From positions 1 to 16,539 of the forward strand of contig JABYQS010000630.1 of the NCBI GenBank assembly GCA_022592435.1: a stretch of 16,539 bases of DNA, written 5' to 3'. The position numbers were made by a program, and so were the translations under genes. This DNA is from Cerioporus squamosus. Taxonomy: Eukaryota; Basidiomycota; Agaricomycetes; Polyporales; Polyporaceae. The stretch's first letter is position 1. Each line of letters opens with the position of its first letter. The notes under the pieces are model-generated. The model saw only the letters and a list, made by a program, of their open reading frames with translations, was not told where the DNA came from and did not search any database. Below, one piece after another: positions 1-8,544 of this stretch.

Positions 1-1319
1 GACGCGGGAAATCTGGGGGGTCACAAAGAGCGTTCACTGGAGGCTGGACACGATGATCAGGCGATTACTCACATCCGTCGAAATGTGGGTGACGAGAGCA
101 GCGTTGGGGAGCGTCATGCGAGCCTTTCCGGTGAGACTCACACCGCGTTTGTATACGCTACTGATGAGCGCCGCTCGGGCGAGCAGCCCTGTGGTCATGG
201 ATCGCCAAAAGAACTACGGTACGGTGGTCAGTCCTCGCATATCACCTTGACATTCTCGCCGCGGGATGTGTACCTGGTGCTGGCAGACAGAAGCCGTAAC
301 GGTCGTGCAGAAGAGTCCAATGGCCATGCCAACGCCGCGCCCGATGCTGGGCGGAGTGCGCCCAGCAGCAACGGCGGCGGTGTGCTCCTTCCCATAGTTG
401 ATGATCGCCTTGACCAGGAGCGGACCCATGAGCGCAGCGGTGTCGCCAATAACCTTGAAGATACCACCAAACCAGAAGTCGCGCCCGAGCACGTCGTTGA
501 GCGTCCACGCAAGGCTCGCGTGCTTGCGCCCGTCGACCTCCCGCCACTGTGTTTCGAGAGCGGCGCGGCGCTCACGGCGACTGCCTCCCCCGTTGCCTCG
601 AAGGGCCTGCACGGCCCACTTGGTGCGGTTGTAGATGCCGGGCTTGATCTCACCGTTGGCGAGGCGGGTGTTCCAGTCGTTGGCCGCCTTGACGCGGGCT
701 GCCCATGCTTCGTCGAGTTGCGCACCGAGATTTCCGGATTCACGGCTGGGATCCATCTTCCAGAGGTCGGTCGCCTGAAGGGTGCGCTGGTATCCGAGGC
801 TCTGAACGGTAGAAGTCAGAAGCTGGCTCTATAGATGCGGACGAAAACGGCGTACCATGATGGGGTTGATCCATCTGTACGTGAGGATGGTGAAGATCGA
901 GGCATAGACCAACGGTATCACAGTTGCATCGTCGAGAGACTTGGGAGCTGGCGGTGGAGGATCCTTCGGGAGCCTGACAAATAACGTGAGTACTCACTGC
1001 GCGGGATGTCCAGTGACGCGACATAGTAAATGGACCTCTCGTTGCATCCTGCTCATGCTGGGAAGAGCAAGACACCAGCAGGATGCACCGAGAGGTTATC
1101 TCGAGGCGAACGGCTTCTCCGCCGCTCAAGGCACAAATCCACTTACCAGATTTGCCACCAGTGCCTGCGGAACCGGACGTGTTCCTCGCCAGTGTCGAGG
1201 TCAAACCTGTGCGAGGGGCGGATGGTTTCCTTGATTTCGGTCACGCCCACGTCCTCGTTCTGTCCCTTCTCGACATCAGTATCGCGAGAGTCAACCTTTG
1301 CAAGCTTCTCTTCTGCCAT
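1..1319 (-). CDS. ABCC-family (Yor1/MRP-like) ABC transporter, N-terminal part, truncated by window edge
   Basis: Proposed exons on the minus strand are 1147-1319, 856-973, 274-801, 73-213 and 1-12 (continuing off the window); all junctions keep frame and have GT/AG ends. The protein starts MAEEKLAKVDSRDTDVEKGQ. It continues with a proline-rich stretch, a hydrophobic segment ending in RWINPIM, then LGYQRTLQATDLWKMDPSRE, the linker typical of fungal Yor1-like ABCC exporters before the first transmembrane domain. Later come the hydrophobic segment near GPLLVKAIINYG and, at the left edge, LVTHISTD followed by ISRV, which matches the conserved THxSTDxSRxD of the first transmembrane domain. No nucleotide-binding domain lies inside the window. 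From the family: a plasma-membrane or vacuolar exporter of organic anions and xenobiotics. Substrate cannot be inferred. The first intron (974-1146, 173 nt) is about three times longer than the others here. Confidence 0.9.
974..1146 (-). other. Long first intron of the ABC transporter gene
   Basis: The donor is GTAAGT (minus strand, 1146-1141) after a partial TG codon, and the acceptor is TTTGTCAG ending at 974. Splicing restores a Trp codon and keeps frame. At 173 nt it far exceeds the other three complete introns of the gene (54-60 nt), and the excess is occupied by a strong inverted repeat. An internal TTCCCAG acceptor was tested and leads to a stop codon, so one long intron is the simplest model. 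Confidence 0.75.
1034..1096. repeat. 20-bp inverted repeat with 23-nt loop inside the intron
   Basis: The left arm is 1034-1053 (ACCTCTCGTTGCATCCTGCT). The right arm, 1077-1096, is its reverse complement with one mismatch (T1042 against C1088). The loop is 1054-1076. Transcribed from the gene strand it would fold into a long hairpin inside the first intron. No flanking target-site duplication is evident. Confidence 0.85.
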
Positions 1320-1559
1320 CGTGCTTGACGAGGATGGCTGGCTGGCTCAGACAACGGGAGAGCTCGAGGAGAATCTGCGGGGAAGGCGGGGGAAGCCCTG
1401 CGCCTGGTCCTGCGTACATATAGAATTTTATGTAGGAGTTCGCATGGCGGCAATGGGTGCGAAGATAACAGGATGCCGGGTCCGGGCACGGCAGAGAGTG
1501 GGTGCTAAAGTTAGCGCTCAGAAGATGCACAACAACACGCAGTGGCTATGTGGTTTACC

Positions 1560-1860
1560 CCGAAAAGCCGACGAAAAGTGCGTCATCCCAATAGCATGTT
1601 CTTGCCGCCCACACCGAGCGAGATGGCCAGGGCAGCCACCGTCTGCTCGAATCACCATCCTTGGCCGCGAATGCTGGCAAAAAGATCCACATCGCAGTCC
1701 GTTGCCCGAATATTTATGTCATCTTTGTATGTGTGCTTGCCGCCGATACCGAGTCGCTCAGCAGCAGCCGGAGCGCGGTCTCGAGAATGCGTGCCGGTAG
1801 CCGGTCTGGCGGTAGCTGAGGGAGGACGATGTTCTGGATCTCCTACAGCTGAGGACATAC
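1560..1860 (-). pseudogene. Possible degenerate coding relic with an internal imperfect repeat
   Basis: Read on the minus strand, this stretch gives protein-like fragments interrupted by stops or frame changes: QNIVLPQLPPDRLPARILET with LRLLLSDSVSAAS in one frame, and FEQTVAALAISLGVGGKNML with LGIGGKHTYKDDINI in another. Plus-strand positions 1600-1616 and 1735-1751 are near copies of TCTTGCCGCCcAcACCGAG-type sequence, about 135 nt apart. I do not recognise the family. It may be a decayed gene, or chance coding-like sequence in a promoter. Confidence 0.25.
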
Positions 1861-1978
1861 ATATGTGAGTACCCCATCCACGCGACGCGAAAAGAGCACT
1901 GTACAGCAGGCGATGCGGACGTCAACACACGTTACACAGCGCAAAGACCACAGTGAGCGGCTGTGCTAGGCTCGCTTG

Positions 1979-2016
1979 CCAGCCTGTAGTTCCTCGTCCC
2001 TCAGAATACAGGCTGG
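1979..2016. repeat. Perfect 10-bp inverted repeat (hairpin)
   Basis: CCAGCCTGTA at 1979-1988 is matched exactly in reverse complement by TACAGGCTGG at 2007-2016, with an 18-nt spacer. It lies mid-way in the divergent intergenic region and could be a dimeric transcription-factor site or a cruciform. No family assignment is possible. Confidence 0.7.
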
Positions 2017-2281
2017 TACGTCTTCGCAGGGGGGGTGGCAGTGAGGTACCGTGGGAACATCTTCTCTCGCTCTCAGTCCCTCGTCCACTTGGGACTCCAG
2101 GCTCAGCCAGAAATTACGCCGTGTGGTAGATACACGACCCGGAGACCGTGGTCTCAGGGAACTTTGTCCACGATCTCGGCAGCTTGGAGGACGAGAGAAT
2201 GAGTTTTACGCAAGTGCTAGCGCTCGAGCTTCGAACTCCGATCGTTCCCACCAGCCAAACTTCGCACTCAGAAGTTCTCAC

Positions 2282-2307
2282 GGGGGGTATCTGCGACCCC
2301 CCCCCCC
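2282..2307. repeat. G6-N9-C11 homopolymer inverted pair
   Basis: Six G (2282-2287) and eleven C (2297-2307) are separated by nine bases, so at least six G:C pairs can form a very stable stem. It sits about 330 bp upstream of the C2-domain gene start. Long C runs are also prone to length errors in assemblies. Confidence 0.7.
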
Positions 2308-2340
2308 TCAAGAGCTACAAGCCTACGGCTGTGCCTTAGT

Positions 2341-2370
2341 GCCGAGCACTATGCCCGAGCACTGTGCTCG
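2341..2370. repeat. 13-bp tandem repeat ending in palindrome CGAGCAC-T-GTGCTCG
   Basis: Positions 2341-2353 and 2354-2366 are two adjacent 13-bp units (11 of 13 identical) sharing CCGAGCACTRTG-like sequence. The second unit extends into a perfect 7-bp inverted repeat around a central T (2356-2370). This looks like a possible regulator binding site upstream of the C2-domain gene. Confidence 0.5.
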
Positions 2371-2640
2371 CTGTTTCCCAGCCATCCAGATACAACGCCA
2401 CACCATGACGACGTAGAGTATCTGTAACCTCGAACATCTCAACTCCATCCACCTCCTCCTTCTCCATACCACCACCACAAACGACCACTCTCGTGTTCGT
2501 CGGCAGCCCAGGACAGCAGGCCAACAGCGATCGTGTGACAGACGCCGTGCAGAACACGCCGCGCCGCAGAAATCCCCGTATGCGCAGCGTCATATTCTCA
2601 GAGGACGGTCCGCTGACAGTCTGCTGTTCTCAGATCGAGC

Positions 2641-4253
2641 ATGAGCAAGGAAATCGGCACGCTTGTCGTGGTCGTCCTCAAAGCCCGCAATCTTCGCGAC
2701 AAGCATACTATCCACAAGCAGGATGTGTTCGCACAGGCGACCCTGAACAAAATGACCAAGAAGACGAAGACCGATGTCAGGGGAGGGCAGCACCCGGTCT
2801 GGGACGAAGAGCTCCGCTTCCCCATCTTCAAGAACGCGTCTGATGAGACGAGGAAGCTGGAGATTGCCTGCTACTCGAAGGAGCCCAGGTCGGACGACTT
2901 CATCGGGCGCGGGACCGTGGACATCTCGGAGACCTTGAAGACGGGAGAGTTCGATGGTTGAGCATCTCCAGTCCATCCCCCACAAAGAGAGTCGCTCAGC
3001 GCAAAGTCCTCTTTACCAGACTGGGTCCCGCTGCAGATGGAGGATGGCCAGTATCGCGGCGACATCTTCCTCGAAATGACCTTCTACTCTGCTGCGCCTC
3101 CGCCACAGCGCCGCCCGTCCAAATGGCAGCCCAAGGACCGCTTGAAGCGTCCAGAGTCTGCGTACGCCTACCCCCCCTCTACCCCCCAGGCTACCCTGCG
3201 CCCATTGGTCACAATGGCCACAGCCCTGGCGCGCACAAGCACGACGCCCTTCCTCCTCTCCCCGAAGAGTCTGCACCCCCACCCACGATACCCGCGATTC
3301 TCCGTCCAGGAGGAGGCGCACCCCCTCGCACTAGCCCGAAGGCAGGCGGAGGTCTCCTACCCCCAGAGCATCCCGCGCACACGCATGCGCCGTACACTCC
3401 GCCCCGCGATCCCTCCCCACCTGCCCCCGTTCGTCACTCGCTTTCCGACGCGCCGCTAGACTCTATCCCGCCCTACCTCCGCCCTGGCGGCGGCGCTCCT
3501 CGCCCGCCAGCGCACGCTCAACCCGGTCCTCCCGCCGCCGCTGTTGCTCATATACCCGAACCGCAGATACCCACCCCCGAAATCCCGGCGTACAACACTC
3601 CCGCGCGTCCACAGACGTACTACGGCACAGGCGACTACGCCCCTCCTCCTCAACCGCGGCCATACCCCGAGTACACCACGCCTGCACCGCGACCGCATTC
3701 GTATGGGGAGTACGGCTCGCCTCCGCGGGGATCGTGGTGCGGGGCGCCCCCGGTGCCTCAGCCCCAGTCTCAGCCGTACCCCGCTCCGTACGGAGGTTAC
3801 CCCAGCGCGGACGTGGCGTACCGGCGCGAGCCGCAGAATCTGGACCTGCCGGACCCGTACCTCCAGGCCCGCTACCAGACGCCTCTCCCGCTCCCAAACG
3901 ACGGCCGCACCCCCACACCTTCGCACCCCCAACCCCAACCCCAGTCTCAGCCCAAGCCTACGCCCAAGCCGCAGACGCAGACGCAGCCACCGCCGAAGCA
4001 CCCGCAGGCACAGCCTACGCCCACGCCGAAGGGGCCCAGCAGGGAGGAGCGCGACCTGCAGATCGCACTGGAGCTCGAGAAAGAGGAGGAGGAGCGGCAG
4101 CGGAAGCTGCGCGAGCAGGAGGAGCGCGATATGGAGCTCGCGCGGCGGCTCGACATGGAGCTGAACCTCGATGGTAACGGCGAGCCTTCGAGTTCGTCCG
4201 GGTCGGAGGTGCGGACTGCTGCCGGTGCGCCTGGGATGCCTGGCGGGTTGTGA
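2641..4253 (+). CDS. C2-domain protein with proline-rich tail, Inn1/Fic1-like (apparent frameshift in a C7 tract)
   Basis: Exons are 2641-2956 and 3020-4253, with a 63-nt intron (donor GTTGAG, acceptor ACCAG). Residues 1-~125 form a C2 domain: IGTLVVVVLKARNL, KTDVRGGQHPVWDEEL, SDDFIGRGTVDI, and across the intron DWVPLQ-YRGDIFLEMTFYS. The second Ca-loop reads SKEPRSDD and lacks the usual paired Asp, so Ca binding may be weak. After PESAYAYPP the reading frame must change at the C run 3171-3177. One extra C would give continuous YPPLYPPGYP. The rest is a Pro/Gln-rich tail with many PxxP motifs and LRPGGGAP twice, then a charged helix containing EERDLQIALELEKEEEE that weakly resembles a ubiquitin-interacting motif. 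With the extra base the product would be about 516 aa. An N-terminal C2 plus PxxP tail is the architecture of Inn1/Fic1, which recruit SH3 partners to the division site. That role is inferred. Confidence 0.8.
3171..3177 (+). other. Apparent -1 frameshift in C7 homopolymer
   Basis: Upstream, the C2 frame is required by the conserved YRGDIFLEMTFYS strand. Downstream, only the next frame stays open for about 360 codons to the stop at 4251-4253; the C2 frame terminates at 3459. The crossing point that gives the most natural protein is this C tract. A homopolymer-length sequencing error or a natural length polymorphism explains it best. A 41-nt intron with a GTCCAG donor is a weaker alternative. 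Confidence 0.65.
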
Positions 4254-4816
4254 GTCGAGCGAGGCCGGGAGAGTCTGAGACGACTCGAAGGGGAACTTGG
4301 AAAGAGTGTATATTATTGTCACCCATCTACGACCAGCTAACCTAGGATCTATCTACGAGGATGTGGCTGTCGCGTACAGATGTCTTCTCCCTACAGTGCG
4401 ATACCCTATGAGAGGCTTAAGCTTCGTATTCATTGTTCCCGGACGGTACTAATACATTGAGACAGCTCGTCACAGCAGGATAGACCACGGAGACAGCAGA
4501 TACGACATAAGTAGTAGTAGAGTGAGAGGAACGAGAGTGGACACCAGATTGGAACTCGCGCAGGGAAAGATCGGAAGAGGCAGAGATGAAGCAAGGAAGC
4601 AACGACGGATGGACGGGCACATGAGTGTGCATGTCTGCGAGCGAGGAGAGAAAGAAATAAGAGCCTAGAGGAGTTAGGCATAAGTGAAGGAATTAAACAG
4701 TCTCGATTGGTAGCCGGTAGGTGGTTGTGCAAAGGGAGTGGTCATAACGGTCATAAGTGAGTCGTATGCGTGGAGGTGTGTTGCGTGGGCGAGTGCTTGA
4801 TGCCTATGGTTGCGAG

Positions 4817-4834
4817 GATGCGATGCGATGCGTT
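4817..4834. repeat. Short GATGC tandem repeat
   Basis: Three consecutive GATGC units, then a decayed GTTATGC and GATGG, with a separate two-unit copy near 4859-4869. This is a low-complexity microsatellite-like tract in the 3' intergenic space. Confidence 0.6.
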
Positions 4835-4928
4835 ATGCGATGGAGGAAGGAGGGCATAGATGCGATGCGAGAACAGACTGGAAGGGGATGCATAGGCGCA
4901 TGGAAGGGTGTGGGGATGGATGTATAGG

Positions 4929-4964
4929 CTCCTCCTCTCCTCTCCTCTTCTCCTCATCCTCCTT
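4929..4964. repeat. Polypyrimidine CTCC-rich tract beside the SUN stop codon
   Basis: Thirty-six bases that are C or T except for one A, built from CTCCT units, ending just before the SUN-gene stop at 4969-4971. In the SUN mRNA it would be a purine-rich (GGAGRR) start of the 3' UTR. Confidence 0.6.
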
Positions 4965-4968
4965 ACAA

Positions 4969-7900
4969 CTACGCAGACTCCTCCTCGGGATACGGCAACG
5001 GCACCTCGCCTATCCGCTCGCCATGCACCCGCATCCGGTAGAGGCACGTGAACTCGTCCTTGCCCCAATTGCTCTTCACCAGCAGCACGACGACGCCAAA
5101 GTCGATCCCAAGCTCCTTGACCTCCTCGTGCACGGGGTACGTCTGAATGTGCGCGGATGCGTGGATGTCGTACGTGAAGTTTGCAACGCGGATGTACTCG
5201 GGGTTTCGGGGGAGCGTCCGCGGGTACACGACATCGTCCAGGAGGCTCGGAGGCAGAGACTGGCCAGCAGCCTCCGCAGCCTCGCGCCTCTCAGCCTGTC
5301 GTTCCCGCCATTCGCGGAGCTTCGCGACGTTGTCCCTGCCCTCGACCATGCCCCACAGCTCCATCTGCCGAGGAGCGGAACGCATGTCCATCGCGACCTC
5401 CTTGGCGACATGGTCTATGGTTACGTCGGTGATGTATACAGGAGCAGCAAGCGCGACACCAAGCTGACCCTGCGAGCCGCCGAAGGGCCAGCAGTGTCCA
5501 GTGTGGATCTCGTGGTGCAGCGCAGTAACAGGGGGTCGGCCAATAGCGTAGCCATTCCCGCCAGTGATAAGGCCCTTGAGCTGCCCACTGAGGGTCTGAG
5601 GACGGACCTCGAGCGTCTCGCTGGTAAGGGAGGGGATAATACGTGCGCCACCAGAGTGAAGGGCAAAGTCCACGCGCGCAAGCGTGTCCTTCGACGTGCG
5701 CATGACCGCACTGTCGACGAGCTGGTTGATGAGCGAAGTGACATCCTGGCCGTCCGAAGACTTGATGGTGACGCCCTTCGTCTTGCCAGAGGCAACGTTC
5801 TCCCACCAGTTCGCGATCTTGCCCGTAACGGCCCCAGCCTTGACTGCGTTCTTGCCGAGCTCCATCGCCTCCTTCACACCACCCTCCACGGTACCGACAC
5901 GCTCCTCCAGAGCCTTGAGTTTGGCACGTGCCTCCTCGTCGCTGCCGACAGACGGTCGACGTGATTCTGCGTCCCGGAGCTGCTGCAGCTGAGTAGAGAG
6001 GTGGCTGATCTCCTTCTTGACGGCATTGATACCGTCGCTTGTCGAGGCGCGGAACTTGCTCTCCGCGTCCTGTGCCCGGATGCTCTCCTTCTGTACCCGC
6101 GTCTCCAATGAACCGATCCGACCAAGGACATCTTGACGGTGCTTGGCGTCGCCCTCGATGTAGACACGCGAACGTTCCGAGTCGAGCGAAAGGCTGGCGA
6201 ATGCCTTCTCAAGACTCTGCAGACGTGCTGACAGGGCGGCGAGGTCGGCGGCAGGGATCTCTGGAGCATGATAGACAGGGGCGTGGCCTCGAGGAATCGG
6301 GATCTTGCTCATGTCAAGCATACCGCTGTTGAGCGCGTACCATGCCAACCAAATTGCGATGCCGGCCAGAGCGTACTTGTGGAGATTGAGCCGTACGAGC
6401 GCTCGAGGGATAGAGGACACCAACGCTACGAGAGAGCGGATAAACCAGGTGATGGCGCGGACAAGCTCGTGCACTACCCGTCCGAGAGTGGCGCCAACGG
6501 AGAATGAGTTCTTGCTCGGAGGGAACGCACCGTCGATCTGAGGTGGCAGCTCCTCGAGCTCAGATAATACTCCACCCCCTTCGAGATCCGTCGAATGGTT
6601 CATTCCACTGGAGTCATAATGTGGAGGGACTGAAGCTTGACGAGCAAGCGGCGGGACAGAGGCTCTGGCTATCGAGGGTGCTCTCTGGAACGGAGTGGTG
6701 CCCCGTTGTGATCGCTGGTAGTGGTTAACGTCAAGTCGGCTGCCTATATGCAGATCGACATACCTGTTCGCTGGCTTGTTCATCTTCCACCGAGCTGCCC
6801 TCATCATCGTCTTCCGCTGCTCCATTCTCTCCTCTTGCGCCCCTCTTCTTCTTCTTCCGCTTATCGTAGCCTGCAACAGGCAGGGTCGTGAGGGGCCCGC
6901 CGGTTGGTCCGCCCTTCTTCTTCTTGCGCCGCGTCCGCTTGCCATTCTCCTCCTCGAAGTCCTCGTCGGACTCCTCGAGGTCGGACATGCTCGGTCGGTA
7001 GGCCTTGTTGTCCGTCGACATGCGGTTCTTTCGATGCTGGGCGACATTGCGTCGTGATGTTGGCTTCTGCGATGCATTGCCCGCTTGGAACTCTCGTTCT
7101 TCGGCAGAGTAGTCGTAGCTCGACTGGTCACGCGCGCTCTCGTTCCCATTGGGGGATAAGAACGAGCCGTCGGGCTCCTGCGACCGCTCTCGCAAGAGGA
7201 AGGTAGCGGGGATGACACGTCGGACAAAGTCGTAACCTTGTTCCAAAGGGGTCTTCGCGCGCCCATTCGGTTGGACTTCCTCCTCCCCTTCCGAGTCAGG
7301 CACATGACGCACGGAGGCGGTCTTCGATACTGGGCGGGCCACACGGGCCTGTGATAGGCGGTTAGGAGGAGGGGCGAGTCGGCGGTTGATGGTGGACTGG
7401 GTCTCCTTCTCGTACTCGACCGAAGTACTGCGAGGGACCATGGGCTGTTTCCGGATACCGGACGCCCATGCTTCATTCGGGTTCATGGCGGTATTGTTTG
7501 CGGTAGCGTAGCTCGTGTTGCTGCCGCTGGCGTTGCTGGAGTTGGCAGCGGAGATATCGAAGGAGTTCGAAGTCGCGGCCTGGGTGATTGCGCTCACGAT
7601 GTTAACAGACGTGTCGCGGACACTCCACTTCTCTGGATGAGGTGGAGAGGTAATGGTACGAGGACCCACAGAGCGAGATGGCTGAGCCTGAGACTGAGAA
7701 GACTGCTCGCGCTGCTTGAGACGGGCAAAGCGGACGAGAGCGGGCTCCTCTACGTCGTCTTCCTGGGGGAGGGGGGCCTTGTCGGGTTTGGGAGGAGAGC
7801 GCGAACCGACGGTAGGTGCTCTGATCTGCTATCAGACGCGGTTCTATATGAAAGGTGACGCGAGCCCACGCACCCGTACGAGTATGAAGTTGGTATCGCG

Positions 7901-7992
7901 CGGCGTTGAGCTGCGTTGGGGTTGTTCTTGTTGAGGAAAGTGTGGTGATCTAGACGTCTGCCTTGACCGAGAGGTGTGCTCGAGAAGGACAT
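4969..7992 (-). CDS. SUN-domain inner nuclear membrane protein (Sad1/UNC-84 type)
   Basis: Exons 7874-7992, 6764-7820 and 4969-6714 (introns of 53 and 49 nt) give about 973 aa. The start ATG at 7992 gives MSFSSTPLGQGRRLDHHTFL. The nucleoplasmic N-terminus (1-~500) is low-complexity and Ser-rich, with two lysine/arginine clusters near residues 334-342 and 359-366 that look like nuclear localisation signals. A hydrophobic segment, KYALAGIAIWLAWYALNSGM (about 505-525), is the membrane anchor. Residues ~550-680 look coiled-coil. The C-terminal SUN domain (~740-960) shows RVDFALHSGGARIIPSLTS, HCWPFGGSQGQLGVALA, YITDVTIDHV, MELWG and FTCLYRMRVHG. It contains a charged insert (REWRERQAERREAAEAAG) before VANFTYDI. 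From the family: SUN trimers in the lumen bind KASH peptides, linking nucleoplasm to cytoskeleton and spindle pole body. No frameshift was seen. Confidence 0.95.
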
Positions 7993-8544
7993 GTAACTCG
8001 CGTGTTCGAGAGTGGGAAACGCGCAGACAGAAGCGGGGTGTTTTGGATATGAAAAGTAGGCTCGTCGATGAGAACGGGAGCGGGGGGCATGTAGGCCGTG
8101 CGTCTGTCGCGTGTCGTGGTGGTGGTCAACGTTGTGGCCGACCTCAGCGAACACGCGCGACCGCCTCGCCTGCCCGGCGCTTACAGGTCTTGGGCAAACA
8201 AAGACAACGTCGCTTGTTGTCAGGGAGCGCGCGTCTGGAACGCGTTACCTCGAGGACAATGAGTCTCAGTCTGACATGGACCCGCATTGTACAGCGTGCA
8301 GCACCGTCCAAACCAAACAGCTGAACAGCAAGTATATATCATAGCAAGAATTAACAAGCAGCGAACGTGGTGAGTTGAGGGTATGCGTTAGTAAGTGGTG
8401 GATACAATACGAGATGTGTCGACGCAGGGGGCCCAAGTACTTTGTCTGTCTATTCTATCGTTATCATCGTGAAAAGAGCGTGTCGGGGCGCGACGAGCGC
8501 AGTACAAGAGGAATTTTGAAGCAAGAAAAGCCCGGCGGCCACAT
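7993..8544. promoter_or_regulatory. Intergenic region: SUN-gene promoter and 3' end of the DnaJ gene
   Basis: About 550 bp between two minus-strand genes. The part near 7993-8200 should be the SUN leader and promoter. The part near 8330-8544 should contain the DnaJ 3' UTR. An AT-rich TATATAT motif at about 8332-8339 could serve the SUN promoter or DnaJ 3'-end formation. No gene was recognised. Confidence 0.5.

Larger units (their letters stand above)
1320..2640. promoter_or_regulatory. Divergent intergenic region between the ABC transporter and the C2-domain gene
   Basis: About 1.3 kb without a convincing intact gene. It should hold the promoters and 5' leaders of both divergently transcribed neighbours. 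Visible structure: a protein-like relic at about 1560-1860, a 10-bp inverted repeat at 1979-2016, a G7 run (2029-2035), a G6/C11 inverted pair (2282-2307), a 13-bp tandem repeat ending in a palindrome (2341-2370), and a pyrimidine-rich C/T tract at about 2440-2490. The C/T tract is typical of fungal core promoters just upstream of a transcription start. A TTCTCAG shortly before the ATG at 2641 could be a 5'-leader splice acceptor. No confident TATA box was assigned. Confidence 0.5.
4254..4968. other. Convergent intergenic region (3' ends of C2-domain and SUN genes)
   Basis: About 715 bp with no convincing gene; it should hold the two facing 3' UTRs and transcription ends. It contains a short GATGC tandem tract (4817-4834, with another GATGCGATGCG near 4859) and a C/T-only stretch next to the SUN stop codon. 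No polyadenylation signal was assigned with confidence. Confidence 0.6.

Noticed and set aside
85..834. Plus-strand open frame of 249 codons over the transporter
   Set aside because: Antisense to well-supported transporter exons, and it runs through their introns without coding character.
3150..3189. A 40-41 nt intron to explain the C2-gene frame change
   Set aside because: The donor would be GTCCAG, there is no branch site, and it would remove PESAYAYPP, which flows naturally into the tail; a C-run indel is simpler.
3456..4322. Long minus-strand open frame (288 codons) opposite the C2-domain gene
   Set aside because: It is Arg/Leu-rich and mirrors the proline-rich codons of the opposite strand; no domain or start context supports it.
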